Assembly (NCBI GenBank): GCA_027596075.1
Contig: JADGJC010000006.1
Location: 62,001-126,000, forward strand
Length of the DNA stretch: 64,000 nucleotides
Reading direction: 5' to 3'
Source of the DNA: Rhizophlyctis rosea
Lineage: Eukaryota; Chytridiomycota; Chytridiomycetes; Rhizophlyctidales; Rhizophlyctidaceae
The notes below the pieces were generated by a model. It did no database searches and was not told where the DNA came from. It saw nothing but the letters and a program-made list of their open reading frames with translations. Below, piece after piece: positions 20,820-31,149 of the stretch; within the stretch, counting starts at the first letter, position 1, and every line of letters starts with the position of its first letter. A program made the translations under genes and the position numbers.

Positions 20820-22361
20820 TCACTCCCAAACAGCGCGGATCATGGACGGCAAACTACTGAAATGCTGCGCAATCGGTCTCGAAGCTTGCAAATCCCAAAA
20901 GTGGAGGGAACTAAGTGCTTCAGCTGCAGCGGTGGCGGCCGCGTTTGACGAGTATGACGAAGACGTTGTTGATGTTGATGGTGTGCCAGCCATATGGGAC
21001 GGAGCGGGGGCTTGGAGGATAGCGAACGTTGGTTGCTTGCTGGTATCTTTGAAAGTTGGGAGGAGGGCGGGGAGATTGATTTCTTTTGGTGGGGTGAGCA
21101 TGCCGGTTGTTGGGTCGTAGGGGTGCATGGGTGGGCGGGCGTGGGTTGTTTCGGTCCAGGTTTGGGCTAGTTGGCTCACGTGGAGGAAGGAGACGTCGGC
21201 GTACTGGTGTGAGAGTAAATTCTAAGTTACATGGCAGCAATGGCTAACATAAAAGAAGAAGAGAACACACACCTTGATATACAACTGATTAGGCGGCGCC
21301 CTCATACAATCCGCCATCTCCCTCATACAATCAATCAACTTCGGATCATCATAAAACCACCCATTCCTTCCCAAAATCCTCTCCGCAAGCATCAAACTAG
21401 CCGTCGCAATCAAACTCGGGCGTACACCCAAAAACCGCCGATGCACAAGCGTGTTCTCCATGATATACCGCGCAAGACACCGTCCATCCTCCTCAATGCT
21501 TTTCAAAAACCGGCAGTTGGCTTTGAGGAAGGCTTCGGGGGTGGGATGTCCCAACTCGAATCCAACTTCTTTCAGTATGACTTTTTCCATAACCAAAAAG
21601 TCGCGTTCACGGTAGGTGTCGCAGCACACGAAGCAGAGCGCTTTCAAGGAAGGTACCTTGCCGTGGTTCTCTTCGTATTTCGCGGCGACCCAGAGGGAAG
21701 TGATGCCGAGGAGTTGGAACTGGTAGCGGGCGAAAGCGCGTTTTGAGCAGACGCGGTCGAGGATGTTGATTGTTAGGTAGAGGGTTTCTTGCCGGAGGCG
21801 GTATTCGCGTTGGACGTCGATGAGCCAGAGGATGAGGGTTTTGCGCATTTTCCAGGTTATGTCGGTTTGGATGGACATTAGGTGCGGGGAGGGGAGGGTC
21901 TTTTCCTAGATCGGGATGGTTGGTTACATTTTGCTTGGAGACGCGTCGATTTGGGTGAGGACGCTTACCTCCAACTCTCGCATGAACTGGGCGATCTCTA
22001 ATCCATATTCTTCGGTTACATCCTCAAACTCGAAGCAATCTGATAGAGGACCGATGTTCTTGCTGCATTGTGAGTGCGATTGCTCGTGTTGTGATGGGGG
22101 GGTATCTGATGGGGTTGCGAAGGGAGCTGCTGCTGGTGGGACGTGCGGTTGTGGTTGATGATGAGAGAAGTGCTGATGTTGCTGCTGCTGTTGATGTTGC
22201 TGATGTTGTGCTTGCTGTTGCTGGTGTTGATGTTGCTGAAGGTGGATGTGTTGAGGTGCAAGGGGTGGGAGGCGGGATGTTGCATTTGGTATGGGTAGAG
22301 GTTGGGAGGCGGTATGGAATGTTGGTGGTTGGAGATATTGCATCGCGAATGTTGTTGCCAT
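20820..22361 (-). CDS. B-type-like cyclin with Gln/His-rich N-terminus
   Basis: Three exons (22361-21969, 21905-21273, 21203-20820) encode 469 residues. The start is the ATG of MATTFAMQYL. The first 130 residues are dominated by Gln and His runs. The cyclin box follows with typical B-type signatures: the ITWKMRKTLILWLIDVQ helix, LRQETLYLTINILDRVCSKR, QLLGITSLWVAAKYEE and a C-terminal cyclin fold (ARYIMENTLVHRRFLGVRPS). Cyclins activate cyclin-dependent kinases. No clear RxxL destruction box was noticed in the N-terminus, so mitotic cyclin status is inferred from the box alone. The C-terminal 120 residues are Ser/Thr/Ala-rich and unconserved. Confidence 0.88.
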
Positions 22362-23362
22362 GATGAGATGGAGTGTATTCAAGGGTAAGATACGTCACGA
22401 TGAATTAGGGGAAAGTGAGGAAGGATGAGCAGATGCTCTGGGTATCTTGGAGGGGAAGTGTTTTGGGTGGGTGTGGGTTGATATAGGAATCAATATAGAG
22501 ATCGGACAGGCCGGGCCAGAAGTGACGCGTGCGGACAGTATGGGCCCAGGAAGTGGCGGAAGTCTTATTTTCGATCACTGCTATACTAGTCCAGATCGGG
22601 CTGGCCCAATAATGCGCAGAGCTCAAAGTTGCAAATGGAGCATATGATAAGCTGAATGCAAGAAGTAACGACCTCCTAAAAGACGAGAGGGCTTCGTTCC
22701 GCGAGGTTTTACTTCGTTCCGGAAGCGAGGCGAAGAGAAGGACCCTAACCCTTTGTATACTTTTTTCCCGGACGCGCACCAACGAACGCAGGATCGATGT
22801 TGATGAACATCAAAAGCCTGTTTTGGTGGCCAAACACGCCAACAAGCAAGAGTGGGTGGGGAGGCGATGACGACGGAGAATCCAACGATGGATCTTGGAA
22901 CCAGATCATGTCTTTCGCTCCATATGGGCGGGCCCTTGGCTGTCTTTCCTGTTTGTTCGTATTGGGATGTCGTGCGCAACAGCCAGCTGCAGCCTCTGCC
23001 ATTGCTGCCATCTGCAACTCACAGCCGAGAAAGGGGGACAGATGCAGCTCTGATGGAGTTTTAGTGGTCCAAGGCCCCCATCGTGTTGATAATGAATTCT
23101 GGTTGGCAATTTTAATAGAGCAGGCCCGCGTTCACGGACGCGCTTTGGTGAGGTCTTCTGACTCCCCATATAAAGGTGTCTCTGTCGTGTCTTCCTTCAG
23201 TTCCGAAACTCAGATCAATTGATTGCCGGATGGTCAACACAATTTACAGAGTGCCAGCAGCAGCTTGGAAGCAGATCCTTGTTTCCGGCAAAAGACCTTG
23301 TCCTTGCTCTCGACTCCTGTCCTACCGCGCATGCATTTATGGCTGGAACGCATCCTCCTCCA

Positions 23363-24187
23363 TTAAGTTTCATTCAAAATTCCTTGGTACCGAAAGCATC
23401 TCACTTTGGCGGTTAAAGATCCATCGGTAATGAAAGGTGTGGTTCGTCTGCAAAATGATCTGGTAAGGGGCACGGGCGCAAATTGCAAAAGCCGGAGCCC
23501 GCATGCAGGGGACAAGTTCGCGTGAAAATTCATTTCAGGTATGATTGCCGGAAGATCCGAGCCCGTGGGTATGCGCGCCTGCATGCAGGCAAGGGGCCCG
23601 TTGTCGACACCCTGGGGTCTTGAGTAAAGCGTTTGAGATGTTATGACCTTATGAATATTCAAGGAAAGCAGAAGGAAACGTATTTGGGCTGTTTGCACTC
23701 GATATGATACCCGGTTGACCCTACCTTGTGAAGGAATGATAATGAAATGACGTAAGTTGGATAATATATCCCCTCCCTCCTTCGTGAAGGTGCCACAAGT
23801 CTTACCCTCGAGCGATGATTTATGTGTGGCCCTCTCAGTTCGCCCTCTTCCTCCTACTACCCGCCCATCGATTGATGATGGGTTAATCGCGTATTTAATA
23901 CAGTCACGATGTATTATGCCGATGCAAACTTTTCTTTTTACATCTGCACCTGCCAGCTTCCTTGGACTCAGATGAATTTCATGATTCGGGTTGTTGGAAT
24001 GGGATGCTTTAAGTGCACCGTGCTTGGGCGCGCCTGCATGCATGATTGTCCGTGGAGCTGGATGAATTTCTTCCGGAGGTGGCGCAGTTGACGCGTTTGT
24101 TCCAAGTTTAGACCCTTCCTTGGACCACCCCGACTCCCTTCTGGTCCGACTTACTCCATACTTCGATGGGTGGATGTGGTTGTTCAT
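23363..24187 (-). CDS. Possible orphan ORF, 274 codons
   Basis: An ATG-initiated open frame of 274 codons with no intron lies inside the gene-poor region. Composition is rich in Ser, Arg, His and Pro with no hydrophobic periodicity, signal peptide or motif that I recognise. It could be chance or a lineage-specific gene. The length is longer than expected by chance but not decisive. Confidence 0.15.
   Translation of the reverse strand: MNNHIHPSKYGVSRTRRESGWSKEGSKLGTNASTAPPPEEIHPAPRTIMHAGAPKHGALKASHSNNPNHEIHLSPRKLAGADVKRKVCIGIIHRDCIKYAINPSSIDGRVVGGRGRTERATHKSSLEGKTCGTFTKEGGDILSNLRHFIIIPSQGRVNRVSYRVQTAQIRFLLLSLNIHKVITSQTLYSRPQGVDNGPLACMQARIPTGSDLPAIIPEMNFHANLSPACGLRLLQFAPVPLTRSFCRRTTPFITDGSLTAKVRCFRYQGILNET
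23577..23590. repeat. 14-bp perfect palindrome GCCTGCATGCAGGC
   Basis: The sequence reads the same on both strands. The 15-mer GCGCGCCTGCATGCA that starts it (23573-23587) recurs exactly at 24028-24042, and GCATGCAGG also occurs at 23501-23509. Confidence 0.7.
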
Positions 24188-25255
24188 CTATAGCGTATGT
24201 CAAAGGCGAACACCCTTTCATCATCTACCCAGCCTTGATACCCATATGTGGCACAGCTATGGAAGAACTCATGAGATTGAACTTCAGGGTAAATCAACTG
24301 CAATTGGCCAAGTTGCATTGTGAAACACCATTTCAAAACACTCGACATGGGACGAGTTGGACTGCTGTCACAAGTACAATGAGTATGTCAAACGGGCTTC
24401 CGGTCACAGAACTGTGAGATCTACAGGTTGTAGTGGAGAAAATAGAATGACAACGAATCGCCTTCGCTCACCTTCCAGAGGTCCCCCAATTTAGGGTTCC
24501 TTACTCATTATTGTCGGAGATCCTGGACTGCTTCACGATTCCATCGATTGTGTAGGGCGACCAAACCATGCTTTGATTTTTGAACTGGAAAAACACTCGG
24601 CTCACATACCTATAGCTGGCTACTGCCGGTTCCAGAGAAGTCGACCCCCGCAAGAACCTGTTTTGCTCATCTCAAGCTTCACCGTCATTGTTGGCGGTGG
24701 TGTGATGATTCACTTCACTGACTTGTGATGTGTGTGTTCAATTGTCACTGATTCAATGAATTTTATGTGGCGTTTTCCAACCCAATTTCGGCCACAATCA
24801 GTCAAATTGGCCACAAATTTGCATTTGAAAGTGCGCGTGTTGTGGTGGCTTGCACATGTGGTGGAGATGTCTCCATTGGAAAGACCCTTCTGGCCCGCCT
24901 TTGTGGAAAACCTTCAGCTATATTTATTGAGCCCCAAAGGACAGCGGGCTAATAGGCATGGCAAGCTGTGCTCTGCCAAAGGCTCATATTTGCCGCTGCT
25001 ACCCCACAACGCACCCAAAAGGTGGCGGTTGACAGCTCGTCATTTTGACAGATATATATGCGCTTTCCCTTCGGACCCCATTCTCTCTTATCGATAACGC
25101 GCGACCAAGCCGCTTTGCGCTTCTTACGGCTGGGCCACCTTCGTCGAAGTTTGACCGGCACTCTTCCACACTATCTCCCGGTTCCATTTCCTCCTCACCC
25201 TTTGGTTCACTCCCTACGTTTGACGTCCGCAATTCACCTATCAACCAGTCAACAA

Positions 25256-27008
25256 ATGCATATCTTAGAACCCATCACTGACCTCAACAGCGTGGCAACA
25301 GGCAGCGCTGTAATGGAGTCGTTGAAAAGTAACGGGGACGTTCAAAGGGAAGTTCCCGTCGAAGTCTTGGTTGTGGGGGCAGGAGAACGTGGGAAGGTAT
25401 GGCTTTGTGTACTGCAAACTTTTTCAAGGGGGTATTACTGATTACCCGCGCACAGGTGTATGGTGGTTTCACATTGGACAATCCGGATAGATGCAAAGTC
25501 ATTGGCGTAGCGGAACCATCTGAGAGACGGAGAGCACAATTTGTGGAAAAACACAAAGAGATCAAACATGTTTTCCGCGACTGGAGGGAATTGATCGGTC
25601 AGCCAAAATTGGCGGATGCCGCCATCATTTGCTTGCAGGTATGCATTGTTCAAGCCGATTGAGTTTTTGACATATTTTCTTCGGAAAGGTGATTCACCGT
25701 CTGTTTGTTTACTTCAGGATCGTGATCATGCTGAGTGCGTGGTAGCCTTGGCGGGACTCGGATATCACATCATGTGCGAAAAACCGTAAGTGCAATCATT
25801 TGATAATCACAACGATGCAAAATCTTTGGTGGTATTGACCCATAACTTCTCATCAGAATGGCTATCACGCCACAAGATTGTGCCGCTATCACTCGCGCAG
25901 TGTTGGATGCAAATGTGATCTTTGCTGTCGGCCATGTCCTGCGTTACTCGCCATACAATGTCACCGTGAAGGCTTTGCTGAACTCTGGTCTCATTGGGGA
26001 TTTGATCAACGTTGTGCATGTGGAACCTGTCGGCTGGTGGCATTATGCCCATTCATACGTCCGAGGAAATTGGTCCAGGGAGGAGCAGTCGACCTTCTCG
26101 CTGATGGCAAAGTCTTGCCAGTAAGTAACAGTTGAGCATGAGATCTCATTGGCGGAAATGTGCTCATCCTCTACATTCACCAGCGACCTCGACATCCTTT
26201 GCCATTACTTCGGATCAGCCCACCCTCCTCGCCGCGTTCACAGTTTCGGCTCATTGACTCACTTCCGCAAAGACCAAAAACCCGTCGAAGCAGGATCCGC
26301 CACACGATGTGTGGACTGTGCGTACGAACCTCAATGTCCCTACTCGGCTCCACGGCTTTACCTCGATAAGGTTCGCCGGGACGAACGCGGCTGGCCGGCA
26401 TCGGTTGTTGTGGGCGGTTTGGTCCCGGAGATTGAGAGCGTGCACGAAGCCATGCGGAACGGACCTTATGGGAAGTGCGTGTATGAGGCACCCAACGACG
26501 TGTGCGATAACCAAGTCGTTAATGTGGAGTTTGCTGGTGGTAGGACTGCGAGTTTTACGATGGTGGCATTCTCGGAGCTCATTTGTGAGCGGCAAACGCG
26601 GTTCCATGGTACGAGGGGGGAGTTGGTTGGTGATTCGCATACCATTCAGCATTTCGATTTCACGACGGGGCAGAAGAGGGTCATCAATCCGGGAGACGAG
26701 ATTGAGGGAGTTCATGGCAGTTCTGGCGGACATGGTGGTGGCGATTACGGTAAGGAGGATGCATTTTCCTCGGCGTTATGTGTTGCTGTCCCAATGCCAT
26801 CGACATTTGGACTCATTCGTGCACCTCAGGGTTGATGACGAAGTTCCTGGCGGCAATCAAAGCGAACGATCAGACATTGCTTGGCTGCACGCCTCAAGAG
26901 GCTCTGCAATCACATATTCTAGTCTTTGCAGCGGAGCATGCTAGAAAGAGTAGTCAAGTGGTGGACTTGAAGGACTTTGTAGAGAAGATAGACAATCAGA
27001 CGGCATAG
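25256..27008 (+). CDS. Gfo/Idh/MocA-family NAD(P)-dependent oxidoreductase
   Basis: Six exons (25256-25396, 25456-25638, 25718-25785, 25857-26120, 26184-26749, 26830-27008) encode 466 residues. A Rossmann fold begins with EVLVVGAGERGKVYG (GxGxxG-like), followed by AAIICLQDRDHAECV and the family signature GYHIMCEKPMAI (EKP). The C-terminal substrate domain shows VGHVLRYSPYNVTVKALL and GWWHYAHSYVRGNW, then a Cys motif RCVDCAYEPQCPYSA. Enzymes of this family oxidise or reduce sugars, inositols or related alcohols; the substrate cannot be told. An alternative start is the downstream Met before ESLKSNGD. Gene model confidence is high. Confidence 0.9.
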
Positions 27009-27411
27009 GGTGTATAGTGGTTATATTTTAGCAGCATTTTACTATTGTAATTCTAATTCGAACCGGTAGTGATATTTGTTTCTGGAGAATGCTCATTGGG
27101 AAAAGTGTCCTTTTCTCTCAGGTTGACCGTTGGCCCGAAGCACAAATGTTCCTTTGATGTTGCCTTCGAGGAGTTGACCGTTTGACACGAGCACGCGCGT
27201 TCTATGATTGGCCTTGTAAATAAAGGCACAGCCATGCTGGCTGCGGAGGAACGCGAAGGCTCGCGTGGTATGGCCGCTGTGGCCGGCGGCCTCCTGCCTC
27301 CGTTCCCAATCTCCGGCTCAAAATCTGTGGGCATTTTTCTTCGTTTACTGTCAGCTAGATACCCGCAATTCCATCTCATACCGGTCATCTCCATTGAGCT
27401 CAAACGTATCC
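27009..27411. other. Intergenic region upstream of the RBR ligase gene
   Basis: This gap lies between two plus-strand genes. The open frame of the RBR gene extends upstream to 27265 but carries hydrophobic, unconserved residues there, so I place the start at the ATG at 27412. Confidence 0.4.
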
Positions 27412-30400
27412 ATGGAGCCTCAATACCACCTCTCACCGCAACTCCAACCGGGACAACTTCCTTTCAATGGAGCAGTACGAGCACCTCCAGCTCCAAGGTC
27501 AAGTTCTCTGCGTCCAGCTTTACCACCTCAGTCTCCCTTACAACATCATATTCCCGCCGGGTACTATGACCAAACCCTGAATTCTCTCCATCGAACCACC
27601 CCGAACTCTCCGTTGTCCAGTGGCTTAGGGTCGCCTAGGCCAAGGACAAGCTCCCGTTTTCCTACTCCCCCATCTTCACCATCGCAGCAGTCCTTTCATG
27701 GTCAGTTGCCTCGGCGGATGCGGACGGAAAGCGGGGTCTCGTATCAGTCGTCGGTGTATGGCGGTGACTACCATGCGAATAGGCTTCCGGAGAGAAGCAT
27801 TTATGGACGGAGAGGGAGTAATGCTTCCACCAGTACCATGTCTACCTTCCATCTCCCACCATCTTCCCCTCAATTATCGACTGCTGGCAGTAACATCCTG
27901 AGTCCTCCGAAACCGCGGACAACTTCACTGCATCCGAGCCTCGCCATTGGGTCGATTGCGCGCTCACATTCGGTTGCATCTAATCGTTCTGCGGGTTCCA
28001 TGAGACATGGAGGCGTCATCGTGTCATCAGCTGAACAAATAACACCTCCCCGATCCCCAGTCAGCTCGATTGGTGGTGCATCGTATTTTCCAACACATCA
28101 GCAAACCTTCCCTGGAACCTCTCCACCAGAGGCGTCTGCATCCTTGCCGCAACTACCTACCTCATCCCCATTACATCATGCCACCCCCGCCAACGGAATA
28201 AGCATACCTCCTGCTCACCAGCCAGTGCCCATACCCGTATACCCTCCAAATCCAGCCGGATATTCTGGCTATGTCCCAGTGGGTAGCAGTCCACTAACCA
28301 GATCGAATTCACAGCACAGCATCAGCAGCATAAGCAGCATCTCATCCGCCAGCACTATACCATCGGTACGATCTCCCTTATCCACACCACATAATGGTCC
28401 AAATTCTCCCAGAAGTCATCCAGCATTGTTTCGCAAGGACAATACCCCAGCAAACCTTTCTGCTGCTTCTTCCTTGGAGGGTCCCCAAATCCCCATACCG
28501 CCTCTTCCCACGACTGCAACTGCCTCCAATGAGGACGACCTGTTGCATAGCTACGACCGGTTCATCTCTACAGCTCGGCGATTTGAAAATCGGAAACGGC
28601 GGAGTCTATTCAGTGTTCGGAAGCCAGAAGACCGGTCAAGAGGGAACCCACCAAGGGCGAGGTCAAATCTTGCGGAGTCGGTTGAGGCGCGCAGCATTAC
28701 GGAGACGAGTGGGTCGGAGGCTGGGGATGCGGATACAGCAAGCTTGCAGGAGGATGGCATAGTTCCTAGCACGATTCAGTTGAAGACATCGGTACCGGTA
28801 CGTACCAATACGGTACAAACGTTCCGGACAGCAGCTGATGGGAGTATCGTTGTTGGGGGTTCTGATGTCTATAATGGGGTTGAAGCAGAAGTAGATGTGG
28901 GTGTCATGAATAATTCGGATCTGGGTGTATTATCAAATGGCAGCTCCTCAACATCTCTTGTAACGTCTCAACCAGCCACGGATGCCATTCCCGCGGAACC
29001 AGAAGACTCGTACATAGATCTCACATCTTCCTCCTCACGCCTCCTCCCCAATGCGACGGTAGAATCTTTGAGTGGCAGGAACAAGGGCAAAGGGCCTGCA
29101 CTTTCAATCCGGACAAATCGCTCTCATACAGGCGGGTCCATTGGACTTCCTCGACATTTAACGGTGTCATCTATTCAGACGTCTCGGTCTAGCAAACATG
29201 AGATTGAAGAACGCGATCCGGAGATGGTGGCGTTGGCGAGGGAACTGTTGGAGGTTTGTTACCGGGAGGCGGAGGCGGAGCGGTTGATGTCTGTTGCTAG
29301 GAAACGGACGACATGGAGGGAGAAGGGAAGGGAACAGGGAGGAGCGGATGTTAGTGGACCTAGTGCTCTTGATGAAGTTGTGGACCCTGATACCGTAGTG
29401 CAATGCCCGATATGTACGGGGGAGTACGCGTTGTCGGAAGGATACGTGTATCATGACGGGTGCAGGAATGGGACGACATGCGGGGGTTGTGCGATAGAGT
29501 ATGTTCGATCATGCTTGGGAGATGTGGCGGCGCAGTTTCCCATCAAATGTCCTCTGTGTTTGGGCAATCGCGGGTCGGAAGAGGGGACGGGGTGCCCTTT
29601 GGCGGACGTGGTTCGGATCACTACGGAGTTGACGGTAGCACGGGTGACGGATGGAGGGTTGACTGAAGAGGAGTGTGATGCGATCTGGCGGCACACGAAT
29701 TTGAAGGATTTGTTGGTGGAGCAGGGACACTGGTTCTGTCCCAAGTGTGAGAGACTGTCGTTGAGAGAAGATGTTGGGGCGGCGATGGGAGGAGACCGAC
29801 TTGCGGGAGGTGGTGGAAATGCCACGGGCTCCGATATTGGTGGAGACATTGGGAGGGACGAATATTTGATTGACAACGGAGCATCATCGTTTTTCCAAAG
29901 AGTTCGGGGAATCTTCCTTCCAACCCGTCGACCTGTTCTCAACCCTCCACCTGTTACCGGCATGCAATCCTACGCACCACCTGCACTCACCTCGACCCCG
30001 CAACCTAAAGCCAAAGCAACTAACAATCAATCACCACCGCTCGATGCCCGCGTGCAATGTCCATACTGCGAGTACATCCACTGCGATGCTTGTAATAACC
30101 CGTGGCACCCGCTCCTACCTTGCAGGCAAGATACTCCGGAGACACTTGCCGAGACCATCAATCACATCAACTCCACCTCCAAACCTTGCCCGCAATGTCC
30201 GATGCGCATCACTCACTACAAGAATCACGGCTGCCACCACATTACATGTCCCGGATGCAGAACACATTTTTGCTATTCGTGTGGGGTGGCATTTGGCGGT
30301 GGGGGCAAGACATGCTTGTGCAACCTGTATTGTAACGCGCTTTGCGGATGTCCTAATTGTCCGGAGTGTCGGCGCGGGCGGTCGTGTGCTCACTGTGGTG

Positions 30401-30426
30401 GGTGCTCTGGCTGTAAATGGTTTTGA
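27412..30426 (+). CDS. RBR-type E3 ubiquitin ligase with long disordered N-terminus
   Basis: A single exon of 1004 codons. About 650 residues are Ser/Pro-rich disorder. Then comes an RBR module: RING1 (CPICTGEYALSEGY, HDGCRNGTTCGGC, CPLC), an in-between-RING region (CPKCERLSL, then CPYCEYIHCDACNNPWH), and RING2/Rcat (PCPQCPMRITHYKNHGCHHI, then CPGCRTHFCYSC). The cysteine in NHGCHH aligns with the catalytic Rcat cysteine of parkin/HHARI-type ligases, so thioester transfer chemistry is expected. A tail of 11 cysteines follows and ends in KWF. Beyond the RBR there are no ubiquitin-like or Ariadne domains that I can see. It is unusual in having no intron among intron-rich neighbours. Confidence 0.88.
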   Translation: MEPQYHLSPQLQPGQLPFNGAVRAPPAPRSSSLRPALPPQSPLQHHIPAGYYDQTLNSLHRTTPNSPLSSGLGSPRPRTSSRFPTPPSSPSQQSFHGQLPRRMRTESGVSYQSSVYGGDYHANRLPERSIYGRRGSNASTSTMSTFHLPPSSPQLSTAGSNILSPPKPRTTSLHPSLAIGSIARSHSVASNRSAGSMRHGGVIVSSAEQITPPRSPVSSIGGASYFPTHQQTFPGTSPPEASASLPQLPTSSPLHHATPANGISIPPAHQPVPIPVYPPNPAGYSGYVPVGSSPLTRSNSQHSISSISSISSASTIPSVRSPLSTPHNGPNSPRSHPALFRKDNTPANLSAASSLEGPQIPIPPLPTTATASNEDDLLHSYDRFISTARRFENRKRRSLFSVRKPEDRSRGNPPRARSNLAESVEARSITETSGSEAGDADTASLQEDGIVPSTIQLKTSVPVRTNTVQTFRTAADGSIVVGGSDVYNGVEAEVDVGVMNNSDLGVLSNGSSSTSLVTSQPATDAIPAEPEDSYIDLTSSSSRLLPNATVESLSGRNKGKGPALSIRTNRSHTGGSIGLPRHLTVSSIQTSRSSKHEIEERDPEMVALARELLEVCYREAEAERLMSVARKRTTWREKGREQGGADVSGPSALDEVVDPDTVVQCPICTGEYALSEGYVYHDGCRNGTTCGGCAIEYVRSCLGDVAAQFPIKCPLCLGNRGSEEGTGCPLADVVRITTELTVARVTDGGLTEEECDAIWRHTNLKDLLVEQGHWFCPKCERLSLREDVGAAMGGDRLAGGGGNATGSDIGGDIGRDEYLIDNGASSFFQRVRGIFLPTRRPVLNPPPVTGMQSYAPPALTSTPQPKAKATNNQSPPLDARVQCPYCEYIHCDACNNPWHPLLPCRQDTPETLAETINHINSTSKPCPQCPMRITHYKNHGCHHITCPGCRTHFCYSCGVAFGGGGKTCLCNLYCNALCGCPNCPECRRGRSCAHCGGCSGCKWF

Positions 30427-31149
30427 AGTAGAGGATGACTGGTGTTAATGGGGACGGGCTTGATGTTTCGATGGCATGATTGTCAATTATAGTGTAATGT
30501 GTTGGCCATGATCGGTATACCCGAGATATAAGGAACAAAGATGTGAATAGTTTTGACTCGTGCTTCTAGCTAGCATCGACTTGTGTTTTGCCAAATTCCC
30601 GATATTACTTTCAACATGCCATTTCCGTCCACATCCTTACAACCCAAGAAGACCGCTGTGTCCCACTCCACGGGAGAGCGTATCGGTCATCAACGTTCCG
30701 ACATGATGAGAACCTCCTGTGTGCCGATCCTCCTTGCTTGAACTGCTTGGAGTGAGTGATGAGCTGATATGGGAAAAATTGTGAACCCTGACGAAAAGCG
30801 CAGCAGCTGGGCCCGTGGCGTGCATCGTGGCTTTCAATTTACGTGGCAATGCATTTGGCGCGTGTTGGGTGTGGGGTCGAAATCACTCCCTTTGAAATCA
30901 TCGAAAGTTCATGTGAACAAATTTGCGTCGTCGTCAGTAGTGTGAAATACCCATAACTTCACATTCTCACCTTTCTGTCTCGCCACGCTGGACACCTTTA
31001 TCACACCACCGGTAGTGAAACCACGGCGAAACGAGGAGCTTCCGCTTCACGACCTTCATCCCAGTTACTTGCTCCAACGCCCATTCCTTGAGAAGCTCGC
31101 GGAGGATTCTCACTTTGTTAGCTTGTCGATACCGGAAAAGGAGGAGAAG
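30427..31149. other. Intergenic region upstream of the acetyl-CoA transporter
   Basis: No gene was recognised. The frame of the next gene stays open upstream of its chosen ATG to about 31015, so a 5' exon or an earlier start may lie here. Confidence 0.4.

Larger units (their letters stand above)
22362..25255. other. 2.9-kb gene-poor region between divergent cyclin and oxidoreductase genes
   Basis: This is the longest stretch without an accepted gene. It must hold the promoters of the cyclin (minus) and the oxidoreductase (plus). A 274-codon minus-strand frame is open at 24187-23363 and a 141-codon plus-strand frame at 22797-23222; neither product has recognisable domains. A 14-bp perfect palindrome lies at 23577-23590, with a 15-bp partial copy at 24028-24042. 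No tRNA or transposon was recognised. Confidence 0.5.

Noticed and set aside
22797..23222. 141-codon plus-strand ORF in the gene-poor region
   Set aside because: No domain, signal or composition that supports a gene.
23363..24187. Mobile element in the 2.9-kb gene-poor region
   Set aside because: No terminal repeats, transposase, reverse transcriptase or integrase motifs were seen.
27056..27070. TTCGAACC-like word as a possible tRNA T-arm
   Set aside because: The flanking bases cannot form the 5-bp T stem or an acceptor stem.
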